From CAXMMR01 sp963692975 (GTDB taxonomy: Bacteria > Pseudomonadota > Alphaproteobacteria > Acetobacterales > Acetobacteraceae), in contig CAXMMR010000037.1 in assembly GCA_963692975.2 (NCBI GenBank), forward strand, positions 197,859 through 261,858: DNA of 64,000 bases. Reading direction: 5' to 3'. The position numbers were made by a program, and so were the translations under genes. The notes beneath the pieces were generated by a model. That model was given only the letters and a program-made list of their open reading frames with translations. It searched no databases and was not told the origin of the DNA. This document shows positions 15,122 to 24,581 of the stretch, in pieces. Numbering within the stretch: the stretch's first letter is position 1; each line of letters opens with the position of its first letter.

Positions 15122-16815
15122 AATGAGCCTTCTGCTACAGATTTTGCGACGGTCGTCATACAGGAAATTCGCCGCGGTCGGTAGAGACGCTCATGCCGAT
15201 CGGTCCGGCACGCCCGCTCTCCCGTTAGCCGCAGATACTCTAGCTTCCAAAAGTAATCCGTCTGAAACGCCGCCGAAACGCCCACCACATCCGGCGCCAC
15301 CAGCAACGTCGTGCGCGGCGTCGGCAAAAACAGCAGCGGCTGCTCCGCCGCCAGCCGGTCCGCAAGGTCAAACAACGCCGCCCGCCCCGGCTCGCGCGAG
15401 AGCCGGTCAAGCAGTGCATCGACAGCCGGATCAACGAAACGTCCGGCGTTCATCGACGACGCGCTGCCGAAATCATCCAGCGCCGGATACAGCCCGATGC
15501 CCGTTACCCCCGAGACGCTCTGCCAGCCAAGCGGATGGTTGTAGGTCGTCTCGATGAACTGGTTGAGCTCCGTCGGGCGCAGCGCCATGCGAATGCCGAT
15601 GGCGGCCAGATCGGCCTGCACCACCTGCCCGGTCAGCAGCACCGCCTCCGCCCCCGCCGGCACCAGGTCGGTCCACTCAAGCCGCACCCCGCGGCGCTGC
15701 AGCACCCCGTCCGCCCCAGGCGTAAACCCCGCCGCCCCCAGCAGCGCCCGCGCCCGCGCCGGGTCGAAGCCCGTCGCCCAACGCCCCGCGCGCGCCGCCG
15801 CCGAACTGAACTCCGCCATCGCGTCCGGCACCGGCCCATGCACCGCCGCCGCCAGGCCGCGGTCCACGATCGCGATCAATCCCGCCTGGTCGATCGCATC
15901 GGCAATCGCCTGCCGCACGCCGAGCTCGCGAAAAAACGCCGTCGCCGGATTGGCAAAGTTGTAGGCCAGGTATTGCAGCGACTGGTCGTCCCGCAACACG
16001 ACCCGACGAAAACCCGCCAGGCGATCGGCGACCGCAAGCAGGCTCACCGGCAGGTTCGCCACATCGAGCTCGCCGGCCCGCAGCATGGTCAGCGACTGCG
16101 TGCCGGTGACGAACTGCACCACCAGACGATCCACTCCCACTGGATGACCGAGCCACGCCGGGTTCGGCGTTAACGCGACAAACCGCCCAGGCGCCAGCCG
16201 CGCCAGCCGAAACGGCCCATCCACCACCGACAGAAACTCCGGGTCCGCCTGCCGCACCTGCTGCACCGCCAGCGGCACGCCGCCCCAGGCATGCCGCGGC
16301 AAGGCGACGAGGTTGGCCAGACCCAGCCCCTCGAACCAGTCCGGATTGACCGGCCGCGTCGTGCGCACCACCAGCGTCAACGGCGCCTCGGCGCTGACCG
16401 AGGCAACCAGCGCCGGCATCCCGCCGACACCCGCATTGAAATACGCGGCCCCAAGCTCGCGGATCAGCTCGAACCCATACACCAGGTCGTCCGCCGTCAC
16501 CGCCCACCCGTCCGACCAGCGCCACGGCTTCAGTGCGATGCGAAACAGCGTCCGGTCCGCCGACACCTCGATCGCTTGCGCCTCGCTGTCGGCGAAGTCG
16601 ATCGCCCCGTCATGATCGAACCACAGCAACGGCCGATACAGCTGCGTGAAGATCGCCGCGTCCGAAACCGAGTGGGTCAGCAGCGGATGCAGCGAGGACA
16701 CCGCCGCGTCGAGCGGGATCACAGCCACGCCGCAGGGCGCGGCATAAGCGCAGCGCAGGGTCAGGACGCAGAGGGCAAGCGCCGCGAGAATATACGGCAT
16801 GGCGCCCCGAGACAT
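15109..16815 (-). CDS. ABC transporter peptide-type substrate-binding protein
   Basis: A roughly 568-residue periplasmic solute-binding protein of the SBP_bac_5 (DppA/OppA) family. After a hydrophobic signal segment (MPYILAALALCVLTL..AYA) it has the family landmarks DFADSEAQAIEVSADRT, LKPWRWSDGWAVTADDLVYG and LRAGELDVANLP. No permease or ATPase genes are adjacent, so it is an orphan receptor here. The start is uncertain: ATG 16815 or ATG 16800 both give a good signal peptide, while upstream starts would add a charged leader. The long arginine-rich C-terminus is unusual and overlaps the next small ORF. Confidence 0.8.
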   Translation of the reverse strand: MSRGAMPYILAALALCVLTLRCAYAAPCGVAVIPLDAAVSSLHPLLTHSVSDAAIFTQLYRPLLWFDHDGAIDFADSEAQAIEVSADRTLFRIALKPWRWSDGWAVTADDLVYGFELIRELGAAYFNAGVGGMPALVASVSAEAPLTLVVRTTRPVNPDWFEGLGLANLVALPRHAWGGVPLAVQQVRQADPEFLSVVDGPFRLARLAPGRFVALTPNPAWLGHPVGVDRLVVQFVTGTQSLTMLRAGELDVANLPVSLLAVADRLAGFRRVVLRDDQSLQYLAYNFANPATAFFRELGVRQAIADAIDQAGLIAIVDRGLAAAVHGPVPDAMAEFSSAAARAGRWATGFDPARARALLGAAGFTPGADGVLQRRGVRLEWTDLVPAGAEAVLLTGQVVQADLAAIGIRMALRPTELNQFIETTYNHPLGWQSVSGVTGIGLYPALDDFGSASSMNAGRFVDPAVDALLDRLSREPGRAALFDLADRLAAEQPLLFLPTPRTTLLVAPDVVGVSAAFQTDYFWKLEYLRLTGERACRTDRHERLYRPRRISCMTTVAKSVAEGSLCWT

Positions 16816-16928
16816 GGTCTCGCCGCCGTCAAAGGCGAAGTCTCTCGCCATGCCCTGACGAGGCTCCTCAACATGCCCGGGATATGATGAAGTGTCCTGG
16901 CTCAAGCTCATGACACGGATGGTAGCCC

Positions 16929-17151
16929 ATGCCGGATGCGGCTCGTCTGCTCGGCTTCGCCCTGGCGAGCGCGGTGCTGATGCTGGTGCCGGGGCCAAAC
17001 GTCGCCCTGATCGTTGCGACAAGCATGCGCCATGGCGTACGTCAGGGCTTGCTGACGGTCTGCGGCACCGCCTCGGCGATGGTGGTGCAGCTCGCCCTGG
17101 TGGCGCTCGGGCTCGCCGGTCTGCTCGGAGCCGGCCTGGCCGTGGGGAGAG
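16929..17151 (+). pseudogene. LysE/RhtB family exporter, truncated
   Basis: The frame starts MPDAARLLGFALASAVLMLV with the family motif PGPNVALIVATSMRHGVRQG and continues through the second helix (VVQLALVALGLAGLLGAGLA). After about 73 residues it runs straight into a family 2 element; from there the sequence reads as repeat-encoded FFFEKKKQKT. Intact members have about 200 residues and six helices, and no remainder is present downstream, where purM begins. The missing two thirds were therefore deleted, with the element at the break point. The frame stays open to 17348, but that product would not be functional. Confidence 0.8.
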
Positions 17152-17285
17152 GAAAGGGCTTCTTTTTTGAAAAAAAGAAGCAAAAAACTTCTATCCGACT
17201 CAGGCGTACTGTGCGGCAAGCAGCGCGCCTAACGGACAAAAGTTTTTTTGGTTCTTTTCTTCAAAAAAGAACCGCTTCCTTGCTA
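17152..17285. repeat. Family 2 A/T hairpin-pair element, copy 2
   Basis: The left hairpin GCTTCTTTTTTGAAAAAAAG with AAGC, then AAAAAACTTCTATCC, a GC-rich middle, GGACAAAAGTTTTTTTGG and the right hairpin GGTTCTTTTCTTC/AAAAAAGAACC. It joins the truncated lysE to purM and ends 12 bp before the purM start codon, leaving little room for a purM ribosome binding site. Confidence 0.92.
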
Positions 17286-17296
17286 AACACCCCCGC

Positions 17297-18370
17297 ATGC
17301 AAAGCTACCGCCAAGCCGGCGTGGACATCGAGGCCGGCGACGCCCTAGTCGAGGCCATCAAGCCCCACGCCCGCCGCACCGCCCGCCCCGGCGTCCTGGG
17401 CGGCCTCGGCGGCTTCGGCGCCCTGTTCGACCTCCGCGCCGCCGGCTTCACCGATCCCGTCCTCGTCGCCTGCACCGACGGCGTCGGCACCAAGCTCCTC
17501 GTCGCCATCGAAACCGGCCTGCACGCCACCATCGGCGCCGATTTGGTGGCGATGTGCGTCAACGACCTGGTGGTCCAGGGCGCCGAGCCGCTGTTCTTCC
17601 TCGACTATCTCGCCACCGGCAAGCTCTCCGTCGAGCAGGGTGCGGCCGTCATCGCCGGCATCGCCGAGGCCTGCGCGGCTTGCGGCTGCGCCCTGGTCGG
17701 CGGCGAAACCGCGGAGATGCCCGGGATGTACGCCGCCGGCCACTACGACCTGGCCGGTTTCGCCATCGGCGCCGCCGAGCGCGGCGCCCTGCTGCCGGGC
17801 CCCGTTGCCGCCGGCGACAGCGTCCTCGCACTCGCCTCCTCCGGCGTCCACTCGAACGGCTTTTCGCTGGTCCGCCGAGTGGTCGAGCAGGCCGGCCTCG
17901 CCTGGCAAGACCCGGCGCCCTTCGCGCCCGCCCAGCGCCTCGGCGAGGCTCTGCTGACCCCGACCCGGCTCTACGTGCATCCGGTCCTGGCCCTGCACCG
18001 CGCCGGCTTGCTCCATGCCGCGGCCCACATCACCGGCGGCGGCCTGCCCGGCAACCTGCCCCGCGCGCTACCTCCCGGCCTGGTCGCCGAGCTCGACGCG
18101 AATGCCTGGACCCCGCCGCCCGCGTTCCGCTGGCTGGCCGCCGTCGGCGGCATCGCCGACGAGGAAATGCTGCGCGTCTTCAATTGCGGCGTCGGCATGG
18201 CCCTGATCGTCCCCGACCCCGACGCCGCCATCGCCCTCCTCGCCGAGCACGGCGAGCCCGCCACCCTCATCGGCCGCATCGTGCCCGGCCTGCCGGACCA
18301 GCCCGCCACGACAACGATCACCCCGCCGCCTGGCTGGTTCGAGAGCCCGTCTGAGAATGCGCTGGGGTGA
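17297..18370 (+). CDS. purM: Phosphoribosylformylglycinamidine cyclo-ligase
   Basis: A 357-residue AIR synthetase, fifth step of purine synthesis (ATP-dependent ring closure of FGAM). Family motifs: YRQAGVDIEAGDALV at the start, VACTDGVGTKLLVA, GADLVAMCVNDLVVQGAEPL, VGGETAEMPGMY, ASSGVHSNGFSLVRRV and HITGGGLPGNLPRALP. It is followed by purN on the same strand, the usual pairing. The ATG at 17297 matches the family start, but no Shine-Dalgarno sequence is visible because the upstream DNA is a family 2 element. Either the element carries the promoter or transcription enters from further upstream. Confidence 0.95.
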   Translation: MQSYRQAGVDIEAGDALVEAIKPHARRTARPGVLGGLGGFGALFDLRAAGFTDPVLVACTDGVGTKLLVAIETGLHATIGADLVAMCVNDLVVQGAEPLFFLDYLATGKLSVEQGAAVIAGIAEACAACGCALVGGETAEMPGMYAAGHYDLAGFAIGAAERGALLPGPVAAGDSVLALASSGVHSNGFSLVRRVVEQAGLAWQDPAPFAPAQRLGEALLTPTRLYVHPVLALHRAGLLHAAAHITGGGLPGNLPRALPPGLVAELDANAWTPPPAFRWLAAVGGIADEEMLRVFNCGVGMALIVPDPDAAIALLAEHGEPATLIGRIVPGLPDQPATTTITPPPGWFESPSENALG

Positions 18371-18476
18371 GCCTGCTGGCGTGTCTTTCGAGAACCGGAG
18401 CGGAGCGGCCGTCTGGCCGTGCGCCTCGGCGCGCACAGAAAGCCGCGCCGGATGACCACCCAGGTAGCACTCTCAA

Positions 18477-19124
18477 ATGGGCTCTGAGGTGAAGCGCGTC
18501 GCCGTCCTCATCAGCGGCCGCGGCAGCAACCTCACCGCCCTGATCGAGGCCGCCGCCGCGCCCGACTACCCGGCCGAGATCGCCCTCGTCCTCTCCAACC
18601 GCCCCGACGCCGCCGGCCTCGCCACCGCCGCCCATCACGGCATCGAGGCGCTCTGCCTCGACCACCGCGCCCACGGCCAAAACCGTCCCGCCCATGAGGC
18701 GGCGATCGACGCAGCCCTCACCGAACGCGGCATCGAGCTCGTCTGCCTCGCCGGCTACATGCGCCTCCTGACCCCCTATCTTGTCGGCCGCTGGCAAGGC
18801 CGGATGCTGAACATCCACCCCAGCCTGCTCCCCGCCTTCCCCGGCCTGAACACCCACGCCCGGGCGCTCGCCGCCGGCGTCGCCCTGCATGGCTGCACCG
18901 TCCACCTCGTCACCGAAGCCATGGACGAGGGCCCGATCCTGGCCCAGGCCGCGATCCCGGTGCTGCCCGGCGACACCGAGGCCACCCTCGGCGCCCGCGT
19001 CCTGGCGCAGGAGCACCGTCTCTACCCGCAAGCGCTCCGCCTCGCCGCCGGCGCCCCGCCGCCCGCGCCCGAGCCGACAGCGGCGCTGCTCAGCCTCTTG
19101 CCCTGGCGCTCCGCCGGGTCTTAG
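18477..19124 (+). CDS. purN: Phosphoribosylglycinamide formyltransferase
   Basis: A 215-residue GAR transformylase that transfers the formyl group from 10-formyltetrahydrofolate, third step of purine synthesis. It shows VAVLISGRGSNLTALIEA, LAGYMRLLTPYLVGRW, the catalytic NIHPSLLPAFPGLNTH and GCTVHLVTEAMDEGPIL. ATG 18477 is favoured, with AGG upstream; GTG 18489 is an alternative that would remove four residues. It lies 106 bp after purM and is probably co-transcribed. Confidence 0.94.
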   Translation: MGSEVKRVAVLISGRGSNLTALIEAAAAPDYPAEIALVLSNRPDAAGLATAAHHGIEALCLDHRAHGQNRPAHEAAIDAALTERGIELVCLAGYMRLLTPYLVGRWQGRMLNIHPSLLPAFPGLNTHARALAAGVALHGCTVHLVTEAMDEGPILAQAAIPVLPGDTEATLGARVLAQEHRLYPQALRLAAGAPPPAPEPTAALLSLLPWRSAGS

Positions 19125-19156
19125 AACCGCCCATCGCCAACACCACCTGAGGCGTC

Positions 19157-19312
19157 ATGGCCAAGCCCCCCACCGCTCCCCCGACGCAGACCACCGTCGA
19201 CGCCTTCGTCTCCGATCGCCAGATCTTCTGGGAATCGTTCACCCGCTTCTCGTTCAAGGCGATCGTCGGCGTGGCCGTGCTGGTAATCCTGATGGCGATT
19301 TTCTTGGTTTAA
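19157..19312 (+). CDS. aa3-type cytochrome c oxidase subunit IV (small)
   Basis: A 51-residue protein, MAKPPTAPPTQTTVDAFVSD followed by RQIFWESFTRFSFKAIVGVA and a hydrophobic end LVILMAIFLV. This matches the alphaproteobacterial COX4_pro_2 family, a single-helix subunit of aa3 oxidase: an N-terminal soluble part, a conserved (S)DRQxFWxSFTRF box and one transmembrane helix. GAGG five bases before ATG 19157 supports the start. No other oxidase subunits are nearby. A family 1 half element begins 3 bp after its stop. Confidence 0.75.
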   Translation: MAKPPTAPPTQTTVDAFVSDRQIFWESFTRFSFKAIVGVAVLVILMAIFLV

Positions 19313-19314
19313 GC

Positions 19315-19373
19315 GAAGGCCAGGAGCTCTGCTCCTGGACCTCGCTGGGGGCGGCGCCCCCAGACCCGCATTT
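19315..19373. repeat. Family 1 half element, copy 5
   Basis: Only the left double hairpin is present: CCAGGAGC-TCT-GCTCCTGG then CTGGGGGC-GGC-GCCCCCAG followed by ACCCGCATT. It fills the space between two converging genes and touches both stop codons (oxidase subunit at 19312, cupin at 19372). Confidence 0.88.
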
Positions 19374-20412
19374 ATGCAGGCCCGAATGGGTCGGGTACGG
19401 CCAAAACACGCAGCCCGATGTCATCGAACAACTGCCGCCGACGCTCCGGCGAGACCTCAGGCGGGTTCCAGCCGGCCGGCGGCAGGGCTCGGGCCGTTGC
19501 CCGTCCACCCAGCATCGTCACGCTCCGCTCAAATCCGCCCGGTGTATAAAGATTAAGCAGCCGAGCCCCGGCATCGCCAACCCGAAAGCCGTGCACCGTG
19601 CCACGCGGAATGAACGCCAGCGCGCCCTTGCCGGCCGTCGCGCGTCGGTCGCCGAGCAAAAACTCCACGTCGCCGTCGAGCACGTAGAACACCTCGTCCG
19701 CGTCCACATGCAGGTGCGGCGGTGCGGCCGGCCCGGCAGGCAGGACCTGCTCGAACAAGCAGTAACTGTCGTCCGTTGCGGCGCCATCCGCCAACACGCT
19801 CCAGAGGCCGCCGGCATGCCAATAGGCCGGTGCCCCGTCCGCGTCCGAGTGGAACGGCAGCGCGGTCGCATCCGGCTTCGGCCTGGTCGCCATGTTGTCG
19901 TCGCGCGGCGGAACGATGCCCGGCAGCCCGAACGGGCCGGCGATCTGGCCATAGTCGCGTGACAACTGCTCCACCAGCCGGGGCGGCGGCAGCGCCACCC
20001 CTTGCGGCGGCAGCTCATTGCGCTCCGCCGGATGGGCAATGCCCATCAGAAACAGCTCGAACCCGGCTGGCAGGTAGAAATTCAGCAGTTGCGTGCCAGG
20101 CTCATCCACGACGAATGAGTGCTCGGTATGGCGCGGCACCGCGACGAAGCAGCCCGCGCCGGCCGAAACCGTCTCGCCGCCAGCCTGAAACGTGCAGTGG
20201 CCGGAGACCACGTAGAGGCCCTCATCCTGCGTGTGGCTATGCGTGCAGGGGCCGCCGCCCTGATCGGTGACCATCTGGTCCAGCAGGCAGAACGAGTTCC
20301 CGGTCAGCACCCCGCTCGCCATGACGCGCCAGAGGTTACCAAGCTGCCAGAAGGCGGGGGCATCCTCCGGGGTCGCCACATAGGCGCGGCCCGTGCTGGC
20401 AGGTCCGACCAT
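19372..20412 (-). CDS. Two-domain cupin (quercetin dioxygenase-like)
   Basis: A 346-residue bicupin. Each half has a metal-binding cupin motif: THSHTQDEGLYVVSGHCTF with PRHTEHSF in the N-terminal half, and PHLHVDADEVFYVLDGDVEF with PRGTVHGF in the C-terminal half. Both halves keep the His-x-His and Glu ligands. The pattern is that of quercetin 2,3-dioxygenase-like or pirin-related enzymes, but the substrate cannot be stated. The stop codon lies at the edge of the family 1 half element. Confidence 0.8.
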   Translation of the reverse strand: MVGPASTGRAYVATPEDAPAFWQLGNLWRVMASGVLTGNSFCLLDQMVTDQGGGPCTHSHTQDEGLYVVSGHCTFQAGGETVSAGAGCFVAVPRHTEHSFVVDEPGTQLLNFYLPAGFELFLMGIAHPAERNELPPQGVALPPPRLVEQLSRDYGQIAGPFGLPGIVPPRDDNMATRPKPDATALPFHSDADGAPAYWHAGGLWSVLADGAATDDSYCLFEQVLPAGPAAPPHLHVDADEVFYVLDGDVEFLLGDRRATAGKGALAFIPRGTVHGFRVGDAGARLLNLYTPGGFERSVTMLGGRATARALPPAGWNPPEVSPERRRQLFDDIGLRVLAVPDPFGPA

Positions 20413-20520
20413 CGCTCCGCTCCTCGGGCGCCGGTGCTGACGATGACGACCATCATCGGCACGACCCGAGCCGATGAGAGCACGGTCTTATCGAACCCCG
20501 CTACTCCCTGACCATGGCCG

Positions 20521-20541
20521 GTCCAGGAGCGCCCCTGGCCG
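20521..20541. repeat. Degenerate family 1 terminal hairpin
   Basis: GTCCAGGAGC-GCCCCTGGCC resembles the end hairpin of copy 2 with the loop shortened. It lies 4 bp from the ndk stop, matching the placement of the intact elements. Confidence 0.45.
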
Positions 20542-20544
20542 TCA

Positions 20545-20967
20545 CTACTGAACGATCTCGATCGCCGCGAAGAAGTAGCTGATCTCGACCGCCGCATTGT
20601 CCGCGCTGTCCGACCCATGCACCGAGTTCGCCTCGATGCTCTCCGCGAACTCCGCCCGCACCGTCCCCGGCTCCGCCTTCTTCGGGTCGGTCGCGCCCAT
20701 GATCTTGCGATGCGCCGCCACCGCGTCCTCGCCCGCCAGCACCTGCGCCACCACCGGCCCCGAGACCATGAAGCGCACGAGGTCGGCGAAGAACGGCCGC
20801 TCGCGATGCACCGCGTAGAACCCCTCCGCCTGCGCCACCGTCAGCTGCAGCCGCTTCTGCGCAATGATCGCCAGCCCCGCGCCCTCGAACATCGCGTTGA
20901 TCTTGCCGGTCAGGTGACGACGCGTCGCGTCCGGCTTGAGGATGGAAAGCGTGCGCTCGGTCGCCAT
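20545..20967 (-). CDS. ndk: Nucleoside diphosphate kinase
   Basis: A 140-residue enzyme that transfers the gamma phosphate between nucleoside di- and triphosphates through a phospho-histidine. It contains MATERTLSILKPDATRRHLT, FYAVHRERPFF, RKIMGATDPKKAEPGTVRAE and the active-site NSVHGSDSADNA with the catalytic histidine. Full length for the family. AGGA nine bases before ATG 20967 supports the start; the longer frame to 21069 is not used. It diverges from the ABC-F gene. Confidence 0.96.
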   Translation of the reverse strand: MATERTLSILKPDATRRHLTGKINAMFEGAGLAIIAQKRLQLTVAQAEGFYAVHRERPFFADLVRFMVSGPVVAQVLAGEDAVAAHRKIMGATDPKKAEPGTVRAEFAESIEANSVHGSDSADNAAVEISYFFAAIEIVQ

Positions 20968-21053
20968 CGGGCTGATCCTGTAATCTGGTTTGCGGCGCTG
21001 TAGACGACCCGAACGTGGCGAACAACCCCGCGAGCGGCTAAACCAAGGCGACC

Positions 21054-22919
<1,866 letters not shown>

Positions 22920-22931
22920 AGGAGAACCGCA

Positions 22932-23171
22932 ATGAAGCTCCGTTTCGAAGTCGACTGCACGCCCGAAGAGGCCCGCACGTTCTGCGGCCTGCCCGACCTG
23001 CAGCCGCTGCACGCCGCCGTGCTGAGCCGCGTCGAGACGCAGATGATGAAGGCGGTGGAGGCCGGCATGCCGGAAAACATCGTCAAGTCGTGGCTGTCCC
23101 TGGCGCCGACCAACCCGGAACAGCTCTTCGGCCTGTTCGGCAAGTTCTTCGGCGGCAAGGCAAAGGAGTAG
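22932..23171 (+). CDS. DUF6489 family small protein
   Basis: A 79-residue protein opening MKLRFEVDCTPEEARTFCGL, the hallmark of a short alphaproteobacterial family of unknown function. It ends in a glycine/lysine-rich tail (GLFGKFFGGKAKE). AAGGAG lies six bases before ATG 22932, and the gene follows the ABC-F gene by 12 bp, so co-transcription is likely. A family 1 element begins at its stop codon. Confidence 0.8.
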   Translation: MKLRFEVDCTPEEARTFCGLPDLQPLHAAVLSRVETQMMKAVEAGMPENIVKSWLSLAPTNPEQLFGLFGKFFGGKAKE

Positions 23172-23512
23172 GCCAGGAGCTCTGCTCCTGGACCTCGCTG
23201 GGGCCGCAAGGCCCCAGACCCCATCATGAATGGGACGACACCCTGATCGTGCTAGACGTGTCCGAGCTGAGACCGGCGACAGTCGTGCTGAAATCTTGCC
23301 TATAGGCAAGATTTTCATAACTTATTGTAATCACGCGATATACTGTCGGAAGCCGGGCAAATCGCGCTAAACACCCAGATGCCGATCGCCCGTGAATCTT
23401 GCCGTATTTCACGTCGTACGGCAATGCAGCTTTGTAGAAGACGTTCTTAACGGATAGGGGTCTGGGGCCTCACGGCACCAGCGGGTCCAGGGCAGAGCCC
23501 TGGCCTTCCTGA
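23170..23512. repeat. Family 1 element, copy 6 (inverted pair around a 230-bp spacer)
   Basis: The left half (23170-23225: CCAGGAGC-TCT-GCTCCTGG, GGGGCC-GCAA-GGCCCC) and the right half (23455-23512: GGGGCCTCACGGCACC, CCAGGGC-AGA-GCCCTGG) are inverted. The spacer holds the 24-bp palindrome at 23291-23314, a TATACT box at about 23339-23344 and a TTGCCGTA/TACGGCAA hairpin (23399-23424). It has no ORF. It bridges the converging DUF6489 and CDF genes, touching both stops. Confidence 0.85.
23291..23314. promoter_or_regulatory. Perfect 24-bp palindrome with CTTGCCTATAGGCAAG core
   Basis: A 24-bp perfect dyad (AAAT added on each side of the core CTTGCCTATAGGCAAG, reading AAATCTTG inward from both ends). 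The sequence after it (CATAACTTATTG, then GCGATATACT) aligns with the sequence after the related palindrome at 5490-5505. Operator function is inferred. Confidence 0.55.
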
Positions 23513-23515
23513 CGT

Positions 23516-24430
23516 TCACAGGACCACGACCCCCTTATGCTTCGCCTTGCCGGCCGGCTCCACGTGGATCGTGATCATCGCGTCGCCTGCCTCCGCCCGG
23601 ATCGCGCCCTCCAGCCGGTCGCAGATCTCGTGCGAGCGGTCGACGGTCATGTCGCCCGGCACCACCAGGTGAAACTCCACAAAGGAGAGCCGGCCCGCTT
23701 GCCGCGTGCGCAGGTCATGCGCCTCGATAGCGCCGCCGGCGTTGTCGGCGATCGTGCGGCGGATCGAGGCGAGCGCCTCCGGCTCCATCGCCTCGTCCAT
23801 CAGCCCGGCGACCGACTGGCGCAGCATCAGGAACCCCACGCGCAGAATGTTCAGCCCGACCAGCGCCGCCACGATCGGGTCGAGCCGGGCATAGCCGCTG
23901 AACGCGACGAGCCAGAATCCGACCAGCACCCCCGTCGAGGTCCAGACGTCGGTCATGACGTGGCGGCCCCCCGCGGTCAGCGCCGGCGAGCGCCAGCGTC
24001 GTCCGACCCGCACCAGCAAGCGTGCCCAGATCAGGTTGACGAACCCTGCGGCCGCGTTCAGCGCGATGCCGGCAAGCGGCAATGTCGGCAGATGCGGCCG
24101 CGCCCAGCCCAGCCAGACCTCGCGAAAGATCAGGATCGAGGTGGTCAGCACCAGCGCGCTCTCGATGACGGCGGACAGGTACTCGGCCTTGTCATGGCCG
24201 TAAGGGTGATTAGCGTCGGCCGGCCGGCCGCTCACGCGCAGCGCGATCAGCGCCGCCACGGCGGCCGCGACGTTGATCGTCGATTCCAGCGCGTCCGAAT
24301 ACAGCGCGACGCTGCCGGTCAGCAGCCAGGCGCCGACCTTCATGCCCAGCACCGCGACGGCGACGACGAGCGTTATCGAGGCCACCCTGATCTTGCCGCT
24401 CATCGAGCCACGCACGCATACCTTCGTCAT
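23516..24430 (-). CDS. Cation diffusion facilitator (CDF) metal exporter
   Basis: A 304-residue inner-membrane protein with six hydrophobic segments and a cytoplasmic C-terminal domain. Metal-site signatures are YSDALES in helix 2, HPYGHDKAEY after helix 3 and GRHVMTDVWTS in helix 5. The C-terminal half carries the dimerisation domain (VEFHLVVPGDMTVDRSHEICDRLE, histidines at the end). Members export Zn2+, Fe2+, Cd2+ or Mn2+ for protons; which metal is not decided here. ATG 24430 or ATG 24403 (MSGKIRVAS) could be the start. The stop abuts a family 1 element. Confidence 0.9.
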   Translation of the reverse strand: MTKVCVRGSMSGKIRVASITLVVAVAVLGMKVGAWLLTGSVALYSDALESTINVAAAVAALIALRVSGRPADANHPYGHDKAEYLSAVIESALVLTTSILIFREVWLGWARPHLPTLPLAGIALNAAAGFVNLIWARLLVRVGRRWRSPALTAGGRHVMTDVWTSTGVLVGFWLVAFSGYARLDPIVAALVGLNILRVGFLMLRQSVAGLMDEAMEPEALASIRRTIADNAGGAIEAHDLRTRQAGRLSFVEFHLVVPGDMTVDRSHEICDRLEGAIRAEAGDAMITIHVEPAGKAKHKGVVVL

Positions 24431-24581
24431 GGCCTGGCGGCCGCTGCAGGCTCGGCGGCAGAGCGGCTTGGCCGGCGCGCTGACCTAGCAAAGCTCAGCC
24501 AGGCATAGCCAGACCAGGCAGGTCAGCAACCGGCTACCCGGCGCCTTTTGCGGCCGTTCGTCGCGCCCGATCAGAGATGCT

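Noticed and set aside
18463..18476. TAGCACTC upstream of purN resembles half of a CIRCE element
   Set aside because: The matching GAGTGCTA arm is absent at the required spacing and purN is not a heat-shock gene, so this is chance similarity.
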